A DNA stretch of 64,000 bases. It comes from Paracoccus aestuariivivens. Lineage in GTDB: Bacteria > Pseudomonadota > Alphaproteobacteria > Rhodobacterales > Rhodobacteraceae. A program made the position numbers and the translations under genes. The DNA is taken from positions 1 to 64,000 of the forward strand of contig NZ_WMIE01000004.1 of assembly GCF_009711225.1 (NCBI RefSeq), read 5' to 3'. The notes under the pieces are model-generated. The model searched no databases and had not been told where the DNA came from. It saw only the letters and a list, made by a program, of their open reading frames with translations. Below are positions 51,926 through 61,832 of this stretch, one piece after another (the stretch's first letter is position 1; each line of letters opens with the position of its first letter).

Positions 51926-53260
51926 TCAGGCTTTCACGATATGGCGGCCGACATGGCCCGACCGCGACATGACGTTGCGCGTGTCGACGACAAGCTTCGC
52001 CCCTGCAATCAGCCCGTAGTCGATCCCGTCATGGTCGGTCGAGATCAGCACCGCATCCACATCGGACAAAATTTCTGCGTTCAAGGGCACGGACGAGCGG
52101 CCCTTGAACGCACCATAGACACGCGTGCCGGGGATCGAGGGGATATGGGGGTCGTGATAAAGCACCTCTGCCCCACGTTCCTCAAGCAGTTCCATCAGCT
52201 TAAGAGACGGGCTTTCGCGCAGATCCGGCACGTTTTTCTTGTAGGCCATCCCCAGCAACAGGATACGCGAACGGCTTAGCGCCTTGCCCGCCTGCCGGTC
52301 CAACGCCTCTGCCAAACGGCTGACGACATGACGCGGCATGGCGGCATTGATCTCGCCAGCGAGTTCGATGAAGCGCGTCGGCAATTCGTATTCGCGCGAT
52401 TTCCACGTCAGGTAGAACGGGTCGATCGGGATGCAATGACCGCCAAGACCGGGGCCGGGGTAGAATGGCATGTAACCGAAGGGTTTGGTCTTGGCCGCCT
52501 CGATCACCTCCCAGATGTCGATGCCCATCGCGTCGTAGACGATCTTGAGTTCGTTCACGAGCGCGATATTGACCGCGCGAAAGATGTTCTCGGTGATTTT
52601 CACCGCTTCAGCCGTCGCCGTCGTCGAGACCGGCACGACCTGTTCCATCGCAGCAGCGTAGAAAGCGGTGATCAACTCTTGCGCCGCCGGACCGTCTCCG
52701 GCGACGACTTTCGGAATGGCGGCTGTGGCGAAGGTACGGTTGCCGGGATCTTCACGTTCCGGCGAAAAACCAACGAAGAAATCCTTCCCCGATTTCAGAG
52801 CCGTTTCTTCTAGGATAGGACGCAACACGGCATCGGTCGTGCCCGGCCATGTGGTCGATTCCAGTACGATCAACTGGCCCGGACGCAAAACACGCGCAAT
52901 ATCGCGCGCGGTCTGCTCGACAAATCGCAGATCAGGCTCGCGATGCGCGGTCAGGGGAGTCGGCACACAAATCGCGATCACATCGCATTCCGCGAGCCGC
53001 GCCAGATCGCAACTCGCCTCGAAACGTTTTGCGCCTAACGCCTCGGTCAACATTTCGGGCGTCACAGCCTCGATGTAGCTTTCACCGCGATGCAGCGCCT
53101 CGATCTTGGGCGGATCGATATCAAAGCCGGTGACCGGATAACCGGCGCGCGCAAGGCTCATCGCCAAAGGAAGCCCGACATAGCCCAGCCCGACCACGCC
53201 TGCCCGTGCCTCGCGGGTCGAGATGCGGGACAGAAGATCGGCGGCAGTGGCGTGAAGCAT
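51926..53260 (-). CDS. Nucleotide-sugar 6-dehydrogenase (WbpA/TviB-like)
   Basis: A 444-residue NAD-dependent oxidoreductase. The NAD fold is GLGYVGLPLAMSLARAG; the family motif SPEREDPGN and catalytic Cys276 in GLGGHCIPIDPFYLTWK are present. SPEREDPGN is characteristic of UDP-N-acetylglucosamine or UDP-N-acetylgalactosamine dehydrogenases (WbpA/WecC/TviB side) rather than UDP-glucose dehydrogenase. It would supply a uronic acid sugar nucleotide for the polysaccharide genes that flank it. It is convergent with the GntR pair. Confidence 0.9.
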   Translation of the reverse strand: MLHATAADLLSRISTREARAGVVGLGYVGLPLAMSLARAGYPVTGFDIDPPKIEALHRGESYIEAVTPEMLTEALGAKRFEASCDLARLAECDVIAICVPTPLTAHREPDLRFVEQTARDIARVLRPGQLIVLESTTWPGTTDAVLRPILEETALKSGKDFFVGFSPEREDPGNRTFATAAIPKVVAGDGPAAQELITAFYAAAMEQVVPVSTTATAEAVKITENIFRAVNIALVNELKIVYDAMGIDIWEVIEAAKTKPFGYMPFYPGPGLGGHCIPIDPFYLTWKSREYELPTRFIELAGEINAAMPRHVVSRLAEALDRQAGKALSRSRILLLGMAYKKNVPDLRESPSLKLMELLEERGAEVLYHDPHIPSIPGTRVYGAFKGRSSVPLNAEILSDVDAVLISTDHDGIDYGLIAGAKLVVDTRNVMSRSGHVGRHIVKA

Positions 53261-53368
53261 GGCAAGATCCTTGACTGAGTGACAAGACGGTTGAAAATTG
53301 CCCTGCTACTGTCAAGCACATCGAGGCATTTTTCCCGTTTTATCAAACGGAACCACAGGAATTCTGCG

Positions 53369-54337
53369 ATGGAGTGGATCACAACGATGCGACAATCGAC
53401 CGTGAGCCTTGTGATGGCGCTTGTTCTTGCCCCCATACCTTTATGGGCGGATGAAGCTGTCTTGCGCGATGATTTCGACGGAAAGGATTTCGCGCCCGAG
53501 GGCGGCTTGTATTACCGCGACAATTTCGAGCAATCCGCCGGCAGTGTCGAATTCCAATCCGACGTCACCCGCAGCGGCAGCGGCGCTTTGAAACTGTCGG
53601 TACGCCCGAACTGCGCGCCGGAATCGGAGGGATGTAGCGAACGCGCGGAGATCTGGGAACGGACAGCCCTGCGAGTACCCTATGACCATGGCGCGTGGTA
53701 TGCCTTTGCCTTGCGTTTTGCCAAACACATACCACAGGACGACCACCGCTATGTCATGGCGCAATGGAAACGCGAAATCGGACCGGATGCCGACGGAGAT
53801 TTCAGTCCGTTCCTTGCACTCCGCATGCGATCTGGCGTGATGTTTGCGACCGTCGAGACGAATTTCGTCGCCCCGCCCGCAAGCGCTCCGCGTCCGGCGG
53901 ACGGCATTTGCCCCGAAGGCTGGGCTCCGGTCTGGCTGCGTCCCGAGACGCGGCAGATGCGGGTTCTCGTTGCCGAAGCACCGGACCTGTCGACCAAGAT
54001 CGTGCCGGAATTCGATCACTGCACCGATCAGGTCCAAGTTGTCGGACCGGCTGTACTGCCTAGTGCCGAGGCCGAATGGCACGATTACGCCTTCTTCACA
54101 AAACCCGGCCCCAATGGCGACGGGCTGATCCACATCGTGGCAGACGGGGCGCTTGTCGCTACTGCCACCGGTCGGATCGGGCATGATGATATCGGGTTGG
54201 GCGCAAACCAGTATTTCAAGTTCGGCCCCTATCGCGATGCGGGAAAAGGCGAATGGACGCTGTTCTACGACAACTTCACCCGTTCGCCGCAATGCGATGC
54301 CGTCCTGCCTGCCAGCATCTGCGGCGAATTTGAGTGA
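53369..54337 (+). CDS. Secreted polysaccharide lyase-like protein (heparin lyase I fold)
   Basis: A 322-residue protein with a signal peptide (residues about 7-27, ending LWA). The jelly-roll features of the heparin lyase I family are seen: LRDDFDG, RSGSGALKLSVR, a Trp-rich strand (DHGAWYAFALRF), YVMAQWKRE, and a C-terminal YFKFGPYRD and LFYDNFTRS. Such enzymes cut uronic-acid-containing polysaccharides, fitting a locus with a nucleotide-sugar dehydrogenase. The preferred start follows AGGA. The GTG start of the next gene overlaps its stop. Confidence 0.78.
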   Translation: MEWITTMRQSTVSLVMALVLAPIPLWADEAVLRDDFDGKDFAPEGGLYYRDNFEQSAGSVEFQSDVTRSGSGALKLSVRPNCAPESEGCSERAEIWERTALRVPYDHGAWYAFALRFAKHIPQDDHRYVMAQWKREIGPDADGDFSPFLALRMRSGVMFATVETNFVAPPASAPRPADGICPEGWAPVWLRPETRQMRVLVAEAPDLSTKIVPEFDHCTDQVQVVGPAVLPSAEAEWHDYAFFTKPGPNGDGLIHIVADGALVATATGRIGHDDIGLGANQYFKFGPYRDAGKGEWTLFYDNFTRSPQCDAVLPASICGEFE

Positions 54338-55419
54338 GGATCGCCTTTTACGCTCCGCTGAAATCGCCCGAACATCCGGTTCCCTCGGGCGACAGGCAGA
54401 TGGCAAGGCTGCTGATCGCGGCGCTGCGGGGTGGCGGTCATACTGCCGAACTGGTCTCCGAATTGCGGGCCTATTTGCCTGATGCGACGGACGCTGCGGC
54501 GCTTGCATCACTCGAGTCTGCCGCAAAATCGGAACGCGACCGTATTGCCGCGCTTTGGAGGGCTGACGGTCCTCCGGATTTCTGGTTCTGCTATCACCCC
54601 TATTGCAAGGCTCCTGACCTTCTTGGTCCTGAACTGGCAAGACGCTTCGACCTGCCATGGATCAGCGCCGAGGCCTCGCTGTCCCGCCGCCGCAATCAGG
54701 GCATCTGGACGCAGACGCAGGCCGCGGTCGAACAGGCAATCGCTGGTGCGGGGATGAATTTCGGCCTGACTGCAAGAGACCGTCAGGGACTGAGGGAGTA
54801 TTTCCCCGATGCGCGGATCACTGCGCTGCCGCCGTTTCTCGATCTAGGGCAGTCGCCGCCCCTTGCCCCGTTGAACGGCAACCGACTGGTCACCGTCGCC
54901 ATGATGCGCGCGGGCGACAAGATGGACAGCTATCGCGCCCTTGGCGCCGCGTTGCGACTATTGCCCGCCAATCTGGACTGGCGGCTGACAATCGCCGGTG
55001 ATGGTCCGCTGCGTAACGAAGTCCGCGCTTTACTGCCGTATCCGCAGATCGAATGGGCGGGAAAACTATCGACGGCAAACGTAATAGGCCTGCTGCAATC
55101 GGGCTGCGCCTATGTCTGGCCCGGATGCGGCGAGGCTTTCGGCCTTGCCTATCTTGAGGCTCAGACCTGCGGACTGCCGGTCGCCGCTTGGGCAACCGCC
55201 GGAGTCCCCGAAGTCGTCACGCATAACCGGACCGGACTTCTGGCCGCCGAAGGCGATGTTTCAGGCCTGGCGGCGAATATCACAAGATTGCTGACTGACC
55301 TCGACCTGCGGCAAAGGCTGGGGCTGGCAGCGCGCCAGCAGGTGTTCCAGCGCCACAGTCTGGCCAATGCCACATACATACTGGATCATGGTTTGCGCAT
55401 AGCATTGGAGAAACGATGA
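54334..55419 (+). CDS. Glycosyltransferase, GT-B fold (GT4-like)
   Basis: A 361-residue enzyme with GTG start. The N-terminal half begins RIAFYAPLKSPEHPVPSGDRQMARLL, and the C-terminal half has the nucleotide-sugar site GCAYVWPGCGEAFGLAYLEAQTCGLPVAAW (EX7E type). It is part of a plus-strand set with a lyase and a deacetylase, with overlapping ends. Donor and acceptor are unknown. Confidence 0.85.
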   Translation: MRIAFYAPLKSPEHPVPSGDRQMARLLIAALRGGGHTAELVSELRAYLPDATDAAALASLESAAKSERDRIAALWRADGPPDFWFCYHPYCKAPDLLGPELARRFDLPWISAEASLSRRRNQGIWTQTQAAVEQAIAGAGMNFGLTARDRQGLREYFPDARITALPPFLDLGQSPPLAPLNGNRLVTVAMMRAGDKMDSYRALGAALRLLPANLDWRLTIAGDGPLRNEVRALLPYPQIEWAGKLSTANVIGLLQSGCAYVWPGCGEAFGLAYLEAQTCGLPVAAWATAGVPEVVTHNRTGLLAAEGDVSGLAANITRLLTDLDLRQRLGLAARQQVFQRHSLANATYILDHGLRIALEKR

Positions 55420-56153
55420 ACGCGGCCAGACATGCAGCCGGACAGGCATTGGCCATGCGCGCCACCTCTGGGCGCCCGCTACAATTATGGTGGCGTGACG
55501 ACGATGCGGTCGCGCCCTCTCCGGCGCTGGATAGGCTGCTGCGGATCACCGAAACCGATGCGCCGCTGACGCTGGCTGTCATCCCCGCACCTTGGGACCA
55601 GCCGCCGACGGGAACGGAACTGGCAGAAAGGCTGGCGGATCAGCCGCATGTGCATGTGGCCGTGCATGGCTGGTCGCATCTCGACCACGCAGCGGCAGGC
55701 GCGAAAAAGCAGGAGCTTGCCCCGCATCGTGCTGTTTCCCAAATGCGGACCGAACTGCGTCAAGGGCTGGCCATGTTACGCGATTTGCATGGCAAGCGGG
55801 CCTTGCCCTTGCTGGTTCCGCCATGGAACCGCATCGCCAATGACCTGTTGCCACATCTGGCACAGGACGGGTTCACCGCAATCTCGACCTATGGTCCAGA
55901 ACAGCCCGTTCCGGGCTTGCGGGTCGTGAATACCCATCTAGACGTTATCGACTGGCGTGGCGGACGGATCGCCCGCGATCCGGATGCAATGTGGCACGAA
56001 CTTGAAACCCTGGCCGCGTCACCGCGAAACTATGTCGGTGTTCTGACACACCACCTTGTCCATTGCGGCAAGACATGGGCGTTTCTGTCTGACCTGATCA
56101 GCGTCGTTCGCGACTATGGAGGAGAATGGCGCGGGGTCGAAGACGTGACCTGA
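55416..56153 (+). CDS. Polysaccharide deacetylase-like protein
   Basis: A 245-residue protein. WWRDDDAV carries the metal-binding Asp residues of the NodB homology domain, and HVAVHGWSHLDH the HXXXH motif. The region PPWNR corresponds to motif 3, and THHLVH to a late catalytic His. There is no signal peptide, so it is cytoplasmic, acting on precursor or cytosolic saccharide. It overlaps the glycosyltransferase stop by four bases and is convergent with the cNMP-binding gene. Confidence 0.82.
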   Translation: MNAARHAAGQALAMRATSGRPLQLWWRDDDAVAPSPALDRLLRITETDAPLTLAVIPAPWDQPPTGTELAERLADQPHVHVAVHGWSHLDHAAAGAKKQELAPHRAVSQMRTELRQGLAMLRDLHGKRALPLLVPPWNRIANDLLPHLAQDGFTAISTYGPEQPVPGLRVVNTHLDVIDWRGGRIARDPDAMWHELETLAASPRNYVGVLTHHLVHCGKTWAFLSDLISVVRDYGGEWRGVEDVT

Positions 56154-56155
56154 CC

Positions 56156-56608
56156 TCAATGCGCTCCGGCAGAGGGCGTGGTGACGGTGTTTTTATCGGC
56201 CAGTTGGGCCCCGAGCGAACGGATGACGCCTTCACTGCTTTTCCGGCACGAGGTCATCAGCTGCATGAAGCAACTGCCATTAATCAGCAATACCTCCACC
56301 GGCGATACTGCCGTGACCGTCGCATTATACGGACCTTCATTCAGCATTGACGACTGGCCGACGATTGCGACCGCGTTTTCGTTGCCCGAACGGATCTGGT
56401 GTGAGTCCTCGGCGGCCTTGTGCACATCGACCGAACCCGAGAAAATGACATATGCGCCCGAGTTCGGTTCGTTTTCACGAAACAGCACTTCGCCCGGAGC
56501 AAAGCTTTCGCGGGAAGACGCAAAGCAAAGAACCTTCAGCCGACAGGGATCAACGCCAGCGAAGAGCGGTAATTTCCGCAGCAGTGCGACTTCATCCTCG
56601 AGCAGCAT
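56156..56608 (-). CDS. Cyclic-nucleotide-binding-domain protein without DNA-binding domain
   Basis: A 150-residue protein made almost entirely of a cNMP-binding domain: LRKLPLFAGVDPCRLKVLCF, FAPGEVLFRENEPNSGAYVIFSGSVDV, and a phosphate cassette-like GQSSMLNEGPYNATVTA. There is no helix-turn-helix, so it is not a Crp-type regulator. It lies 64 bases downstream of the ABC protein gene. It may pass a cAMP/cGMP or other ligand signal to that protein. The cassette lacks the usual Arg (NATVTA in place of RxATV), so ligand binding may be altered. Confidence 0.85.
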   Translation of the reverse strand: MLLEDEVALLRKLPLFAGVDPCRLKVLCFASSRESFAPGEVLFRENEPNSGAYVIFSGSVDVHKAAEDSHQIRSGNENAVAIVGQSSMLNEGPYNATVTAVSPVEVLLINGSCFMQLMTSCRKSSEGVIRSLGAQLADKNTVTTPSAGAH

Positions 56609-56672
56609 GAAAAGCTCCTTTCAACGGGACGCTCGATTGATATTGCATCGTTCCCGAACAATCGGCAACGGA

Positions 56673-59384
56673 TCATTCTTGAGCCAATAATTGAAGTGAC
56701 GCGGCGTCTTGAACAAGCCGACCCTTCGCGAACTCTGCTCTTCTATGGAAATGGTGAGCAAAGGCCGGATTTGCAAGCACCCAGACAACGCCCGCAGGGT
56801 CGGGTTGATCGCCAAGAAAGCCCAGTACCTTGCCGATCATCTGCTCCTGCAAAAGCGGGTCCACCCCCGATAGCGGCTCATTGAAGACATAGTAATCCGA
56901 ACGCCGAAGTAGGGTCCGCGCAAGCGCAAGCCGTTGTCGTTGCAGCAAAGTCAATCTGCGTCCACCCGAGCCGATATCATAGCGCAAACCCAAGGACAGA
57001 ATCCTGTCCCGCAGCACCGTGTCATTGGCCATCGCCTCGCGCAGAACGCTGCGGACGCTGTCGGCGATGCGTTCCTCCGAGCGGCCCAGACGGCGGTTGA
57101 CCTTCCCGAACAGGATGTTTTGCAGGATGGTCGCGCGTTGCAGATATGTCGCAGGATCGTAAGGCTGTAGATGCGACCGAAGATCGGCAGGCATCCGCTC
57201 GGCCAAGGTCTTGCGCCCTTCGACGAGTCGTGCGCGCAGATCGTCATCGAGCAGGCTGAAGCGGTATTTCGGCTCGACATAGGACATCGCAAGACGGATC
57301 AGGCGGATGCGATATGCCAGCGTTGTGTGATCCATCCCACCGGGTTCGGTGTGGTTCAGGATATGCTCGTACTCGGGCAGTTCCTCGGGCGTCATATAGG
57401 TCAGCCATTGCAGCAGATCAGGGTTGTCGGCAAGGCTGCCGAACAGATCGAGCGTCACCCGCGCGAAGCGCCAGCCCAGATCGAACAGTCGCGAGGCAAG
57501 GCCCAGTTCGATCAATGCTTCGCGGAAGAACGGATCGGCGACGATCACCCCAATCGAGGCATCTGCATCGGTCGGAACGCCGAACAGCAGGTTCTCGGCT
57601 ATGGTCGCCTCGCTGTTGTAGCGATCGGGTTCGAATGGCAGAACCGCGTTGACAAGGTTCTGCTCTGCCAACCTGTCACGCAATCTGCGGCGCATATCCA
57701 GCACCGCAGCTTCGATCTCGGGGACCATTCCGGCTTCGACCTGTGCATGTATGGCAAATGTGACGACATCGCCCGAAAGGCCCACCACCTCAAGCACCGA
57801 GAAGATCGAGCCGATCAACCCATCGCCATTGGGAACCGGTTGGATCGCCTCGTAGTCGATCCAGTCGGCATCCTTGTCATAGACCGGATTTCCAGCCAGC
57901 CGCGCCTCGTGCCATCGCCAGTCACGCTCGGCGCGCAGCACGGGGTCTTCGTCCATCGGAGGCTCGCCCGGCTTGCGGTTCAGCGCATAGGTCATGTTCT
58001 CCATGACGGTTCCGCCCAGCAAGTGGATCGCCGGACCCGCATAGCTGATAATCCGGCCCGTCACCCGCTCGGGTAGCTGCGCCATATCGGAATCCCCCAG
58101 CATGATCCGCCCCTGCGACGGGCGCTGGATACCGGCGAACACCTCGCCCACCAAAGGTGCGCCGCCCGATGCTTCGCCGATGACGGCCAGCGTCTCGCCG
58201 CGCGCAACCTCAAGCGAGACATCGTCCAGCAGCATCGTGCCCAGATCGTTGCGCAGCGACAACTTGTGCAAGGCCAGCGGACTTAGCGGGTCGGGCGGAA
58301 TTTCGGCATCCAGATCCTGCCGCGAGGGATCGGCAAGCCCCTCGGCCTCGAATTGCTCGATGACCTGTTCGTACTTAACCTGCATGTCCTGTCGGGCCAG
58401 ATCCCAATCGATCAGCTCCTTGAGCGGACCAGGAAGTTCCTTGTAGGCGTTGATGACAGCAATCAACTGGCCGACATCTAGCGTGCCTTTGATGGTCAGG
58501 TAGCCCCCAATCGAATAGAACAGAAATGGCGTCAGTTGCGCGATGAAGTTGTTGAGAAACTTCACCAGAAACTTCCATTGGTAGATGTCGTAGCGGATGC
58601 TGAAAATCCGGCCCAGACGGGCAACGATATCGGCCCTTTCCCAATTCGTAGTGTCATTGCTGTGGATGGTCTGGATGCCGTCCACGATCTCGGCGACGCG
58701 GCCCGAAAGTTCACGCGCGGTAATCTGGCGTTGACGGCCCAGAACGATCAACCGCCTCCGCATCCGGGGGATGATCGCGACCTGCACTCCGGCCATCGCC
58801 AGCGCCACCATCCCCAGCCAGAAATGCTGCATGAAGATGAAGAACATTGCCGTCACCGCCTGCCCACCCAGCATCGCCGGTTGGGTGAAGGCATCGGCGG
58901 CGAACCCGCCCAAGGGCTCAATCTCGTCTTTCACGAGGCTGGCGATTTCGCCGGATTTCGCCTGCCGGAAACGCTGCGGAGGAAAACGCAGGATACGGTC
59001 GACCAGTTCGTAACGGATACGACGCAACAGCCGCTCGCCCAGACGGCCCTTGCGCACATTGATGTAAAACTTGAACAGGCCGTTGATGATGACCAGCATC
59101 AGGAATGTCAGGCTAAGAGCGATCAGCAACTCGACACGCTCAAGCTGGATGCCCTCGGTCAACTCGATCCGCCCGAAATAGGGCAGTTGCAGCGACAGGT
59201 TCATGAACGGCTGGGTGCTGCCGGGTTGCTCAAAGCCCTGCCCCTGCAACGGGCGGTTCACGATCTGCTTGGGCAGGTCGAAGGCCAGATAGAACGGGAT
59301 CATGGAAACCATGACAACCAGCACGATAAAGATCTGATCGCGCCGGGTGTGCATCCAGATATATCTGAATATGTTGGGTTCCAT
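56673..59384 (-). CDS. Large ABC-transporter-like protein with eroded ATPase motifs
   Basis: A 903-residue inner-membrane protein: an exporter-type six-helix domain (about residues 15-340), then an ATPase-like domain from about 370. The usual motifs have decayed: Walker A is GEASGGAPL with no Lys; the Q-loop reads SYAGP; the signature has an insert (SGGRRLTLLQRQR); Walker B is YYVFNEPLSGVD with Asn for Asp; the H-loop has Asn (VLAN). A 300-residue insert splits the domain, and the post-Q-loop motif recurs three times (TVMENMTYA, TIAENLLFG, TILQNILFG). Catalytic activity is doubtful; it may be a structural or regulatory membrane protein. It sits in the polysaccharide locus beside a cNMP-binding gene. 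Confidence 0.85.
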   Translation of the reverse strand: MEPNIFRYIWMHTRRDQIFIVLVVMVSMIPFYLAFDLPKQIVNRPLQGQGFEQPGSTQPFMNLSLQLPYFGRIELTEGIQLERVELLIALSLTFLMLVIINGLFKFYINVRKGRLGERLLRRIRYELVDRILRFPPQRFRQAKSGEIASLVKDEIEPLGGFAADAFTQPAMLGGQAVTAMFFIFMQHFWLGMVALAMAGVQVAIIPRMRRRLIVLGRQRQITARELSGRVAEIVDGIQTIHSNDTTNWERADIVARLGRIFSIRYDIYQWKFLVKFLNNFIAQLTPFLFYSIGGYLTIKGTLDVGQLIAVINAYKELPGPLKELIDWDLARQDMQVKYEQVIEQFEAEGLADPSRQDLDAEIPPDPLSPLALHKLSLRNDLGTMLLDDVSLEVARGETLAVIGEASGGAPLVGEVFAGIQRPSQGRIMLGDSDMAQLPERVTGRIISYAGPAIHLLGGTVMENMTYALNRKPGEPPMDEDPVLRAERDWRWHEARLAGNPVYDKDADWIDYEAIQPVPNGDGLIGSIFSVLEVVGLSGDVVTFAIHAQVEAGMVPEIEAAVLDMRRRLRDRLAEQNLVNAVLPFEPDRYNSEATIAENLLFGVPTDADASIGVIVADPFFREALIELGLASRLFDLGWRFARVTLDLFGSLADNPDLLQWLTYMTPEELPEYEHILNHTEPGGMDHTTLAYRIRLIRLAMSYVEPKYRFSLLDDDLRARLVEGRKTLAERMPADLRSHLQPYDPATYLQRATILQNILFGKVNRRLGRSEERIADSVRSVLREAMANDTVLRDRILSLGLRYDIGSGGRRLTLLQRQRLALARTLLRRSDYYVFNEPLSGVDPLLQEQMIGKVLGFLGDQPDPAGVVWVLANPAFAHHFHRRAEFAKGRLVQDAASLQLLAQE

Positions 59385-59431
59385 AGGCGATGTTCTCTTT
59401 TCCCGAAATGCGGGTCTTGGGGCGTCGTCCT

Positions 59432-60592
59432 TTAGTTCGTGATGCGTGCCTTTGCCAAATTCCAGAGGATGTCGGCAGTCGCCACGGCTCCGTCAAGGTT
59501 CAGGCCTTTGCGATCAGGTGCGGGTCGGTCCAGTTCGGCGATAATTTGCATGGCTAAAGCCGGTCCGGTCAAAGCGTCTTCGCTTAACATTCCGGCCCAG
59601 CCTTTGGCATGAAGTCGCTCGGCGCGGGTGGTCTGCTCGGTCTCGCCACCCTTGGCAAACGGGATCAGGATGGCACGACATCCGGCGCGCAGCACATCGC
59701 AAACCGTATTGTATCCCGCCTGCGAAACGGACAGTCGCGACGCCGCCAGTAGACCGGTGAAGTCGGAAAGAAACGTCTCGATCGTGACCTGCCCCTCGGG
59801 CAAGGTAGCGGCTGCGGATTGCAGTTCGTGCCGGATTGGCTGCGGCATGTTCGGACCGCAGATCAGGCAGAACCGCAGATCGGGCAAAAGCCGGGCAGCC
59901 TCGACCGCGGCCCGCGAAAGCCCTTCGCCGACCGCTCCGCCACCGGCAGAAACGACGACATCGAAACCCTTCACAGCAGGAACCGGCAACGGCGGCGCGA
60001 TCAGGCCGGTCTGGATGACATGATCGGTGATTTCCACGGCAAGCGGAAATGTATCGCCAAGTTGCGCAAATGCAGGATCGCCATGAACCAGCACATGATT
60101 GTAGTTACCGCGGACAAGCGCCACGGTTTCCTCGTCACGTCCGGGCTTGGACTTTTCCTGCAGGATATCGCGCAAAGAACAGCACAAGGCCGGACGCGGG
60201 TCAGCCTGCGCGATGGCTTCAAGCAATGGTAGAAGTTCGAACCGCATCTGCCTGCGGCCAAACGGAAATGCCTCGGTGATGACCACATCAGGAGCCTTCT
60301 GGCGGTAAGCTGCCAGCAGCATTTCGCGGCGATGGTCAAGGAAATCCGGACTGACCGGATGGCCCTGCGCATCTGCAAGTCCCTGAAACCCCTCGCCCGC
60401 CGTCTGGACCGGAGGCAGCGGGAAATGCCGTGTGCCGTCAGGCGGGAAACCCGCGACGGGCAGCCCCCCTGTCACAAGTGTGACCTTGGCCCCGCGATCA
60501 ACCAAAGCCGTAGCGATCCGACTGGCCCGCGCCAGATGACCTATCCCCAAAAGATGCTGGACGTAGAAAAAGATCCTCGGCGCACGGGTCAT
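59432..60592 (-). CDS. Glycosyltransferase, MurG-like (GT28-type), paralog 1
   Basis: A 386-residue GT-B enzyme. The N-terminal FFYVQHLLGIGHLARASRIATALVDRG is the MurG-like glycine-rich loop with a His; the C-terminal half has SAGGGAVGEG, and SQAGYNTVCDVLRAGCRAILIPFAKGGETEQ, the donor site. It resembles the COG4671 group of predicted glycosyltransferases. A second member lies at 61833-63053. Its start overlaps the GT4 stop by four bases. Donor unknown. Confidence 0.85.
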   Translation of the reverse strand: MTRAPRIFFYVQHLLGIGHLARASRIATALVDRGAKVTLVTGGLPVAGFPPDGTRHFPLPPVQTAGEGFQGLADAQGHPVSPDFLDHRREMLLAAYRQKAPDVVITEAFPFGRRQMRFELLPLLEAIAQADPRPALCCSLRDILQEKSKPGRDEETVALVRGNYNHVLVHGDPAFAQLGDTFPLAVEITDHVIQTGLIAPPLPVPAVKGFDVVVSAGGGAVGEGLSRAAVEAARLLPDLRFCLICGPNMPQPIRHELQSAAATLPEGQVTIETFLSDFTGLLAASRLSVSQAGYNTVCDVLRAGCRAILIPFAKGGETEQTTRAERLHAKGWAGMLSEDALTGPALAMQIIAELDRPAPDRKGLNLDGAVATADILWNLAKARITN

Positions 60593-61830
60593 TGCTGGCT
60601 CCAGCTTTGACGGAACAGACCGGTCAACTGGTTGATGCCATGTGCGAAATCAAAGTTCTGCCGGACCAGGGCCATAGCATTCGAGCCCAGCCTTGACCGC
60701 AACGCCGGATCGCGGATCGCGCGGGCCATCGCATCGGCCAACGCCCGAGGATCTTCGGGTGGGACCAGCAATCCGGTATCATCGTTGCGCAAGAATTCGG
60801 GGATACCGGACAGATTGCTGGCAATGCAGGCAAGGCCCTGACTTGCGGCTTCCACGATGACATTGGGCAAGCCGTCACGGTCGCCGTCAGGTGTAACCCG
60901 ACTGGCCAGCACGAACAGATCCGCCTCTCGATAGGCGTCGAGAACAGCCCGTTGATCCAATGCGCCCTGCCACTCGATCCGCGAGGCCAGCCCCAACCGC
61001 ATGGCCTGATCCTGCAATCTCGGAAGTTCGGCCCCGCCGCCGATATGCGTCAGATGCCAATGCAGATCCTGCGGCAGAAGCGCCAGAGCATCCAGCAGAA
61101 CGCCGAACCCCTTTTTCGGAACGGCGCGGCCAACAGTCAGCAATTGCACCGGATCAGAAGCGCGCTGGCCATTGCGGCGCGGTCGGGATCGCTCGGGCGC
61201 AGGGAAACGGCCCAGATCGAGCCCGTGATAGGCCAGATGCACCTGCCCGTTCGGCGCAAGACTGGCCAGATGATCCCGCCCCGTAGCGGTGCAGGTCACG
61301 GTCCAATCCGCCTCGGACATTTTCTCGGACAGTTCCCAGTCGGGCGAGGTCCAGATGTCCTTGGCATGGGCGGAAATGGTGAAGGGGCGACCAAGGATCA
61401 CCGCCGCATAGCGCGTGACCGATGCCGGGGTATGCGCGAAATGGGCATGCAACCAGACCTGCCCCGCAGGCAACTCGTTGGCCAGTACCAGCGCCTGACC
61501 GAAACGGCGCCCGCGGTTCGGCGTCGGATCGCGCAATAGGTCACGCAAAAACAATTTGGTTGCGTTCCAGAATCCGCGGGTCGGCAGGCAAGCCAGAAGT
61601 CCCCGTAGGACGCGCAATGGCTCCTGATAAAGATATTCTGGCAAGTAACTGACATCTGCCCATATTTCGTCATGGACAGGATGGGTTTTCTTGTCGGTCG
61701 GATGGCGCAGAGACACGATATGCAGGCGCAGACCGGCGCGTTCGAGGCCAAGGAATTCTTGTGCGATAAAGGTTTCGGACAGGCGCGGATAGCCTTTGAC
61801 CACGATAACCAGCAGAGGATCAGACGTCAT
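60589..61830 (-). CDS. Glycosyltransferase family 4 protein
   Basis: A 413-residue GT-B enzyme. N-terminus VIVVKGYPRLSETFIAQEFLGLERAGL and the segment WLHAHFAHTPASVTRYAA are typical of colanic-acid-type GT4 enzymes. The donor site is seen at LFVLASRVTPDGDRDGLPNVIVEAASQGLACIAS with the two Glu residues. It lies between two MurG-like paralogs and is likely part of the same saccharide assembly line. Confidence 0.9.
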   Translation of the reverse strand: MTSDPLLVIVVKGYPRLSETFIAQEFLGLERAGLRLHIVSLRHPTDKKTHPVHDEIWADVSYLPEYLYQEPLRVLRGLLACLPTRGFWNATKLFLRDLLRDPTPNRGRRFGQALVLANELPAGQVWLHAHFAHTPASVTRYAAVILGRPFTISAHAKDIWTSPDWELSEKMSEADWTVTCTATGRDHLASLAPNGQVHLAYHGLDLGRFPAPERSRPRRNGQRASDPVQLLTVGRAVPKKGFGVLLDALALLPQDLHWHLTHIGGGAELPRLQDQAMRLGLASRIEWQGALDQRAVLDAYREADLFVLASRVTPDGDRDGLPNVIVEAASQGLACIASNLSGIPEFLRNDDTGLLVPPEDPRALADAMARAIRDPALRSRLGSNAMALVRQNFDFAHGINQLTGLFRQSWSQQ

Positions 61831-61832
61831 TC

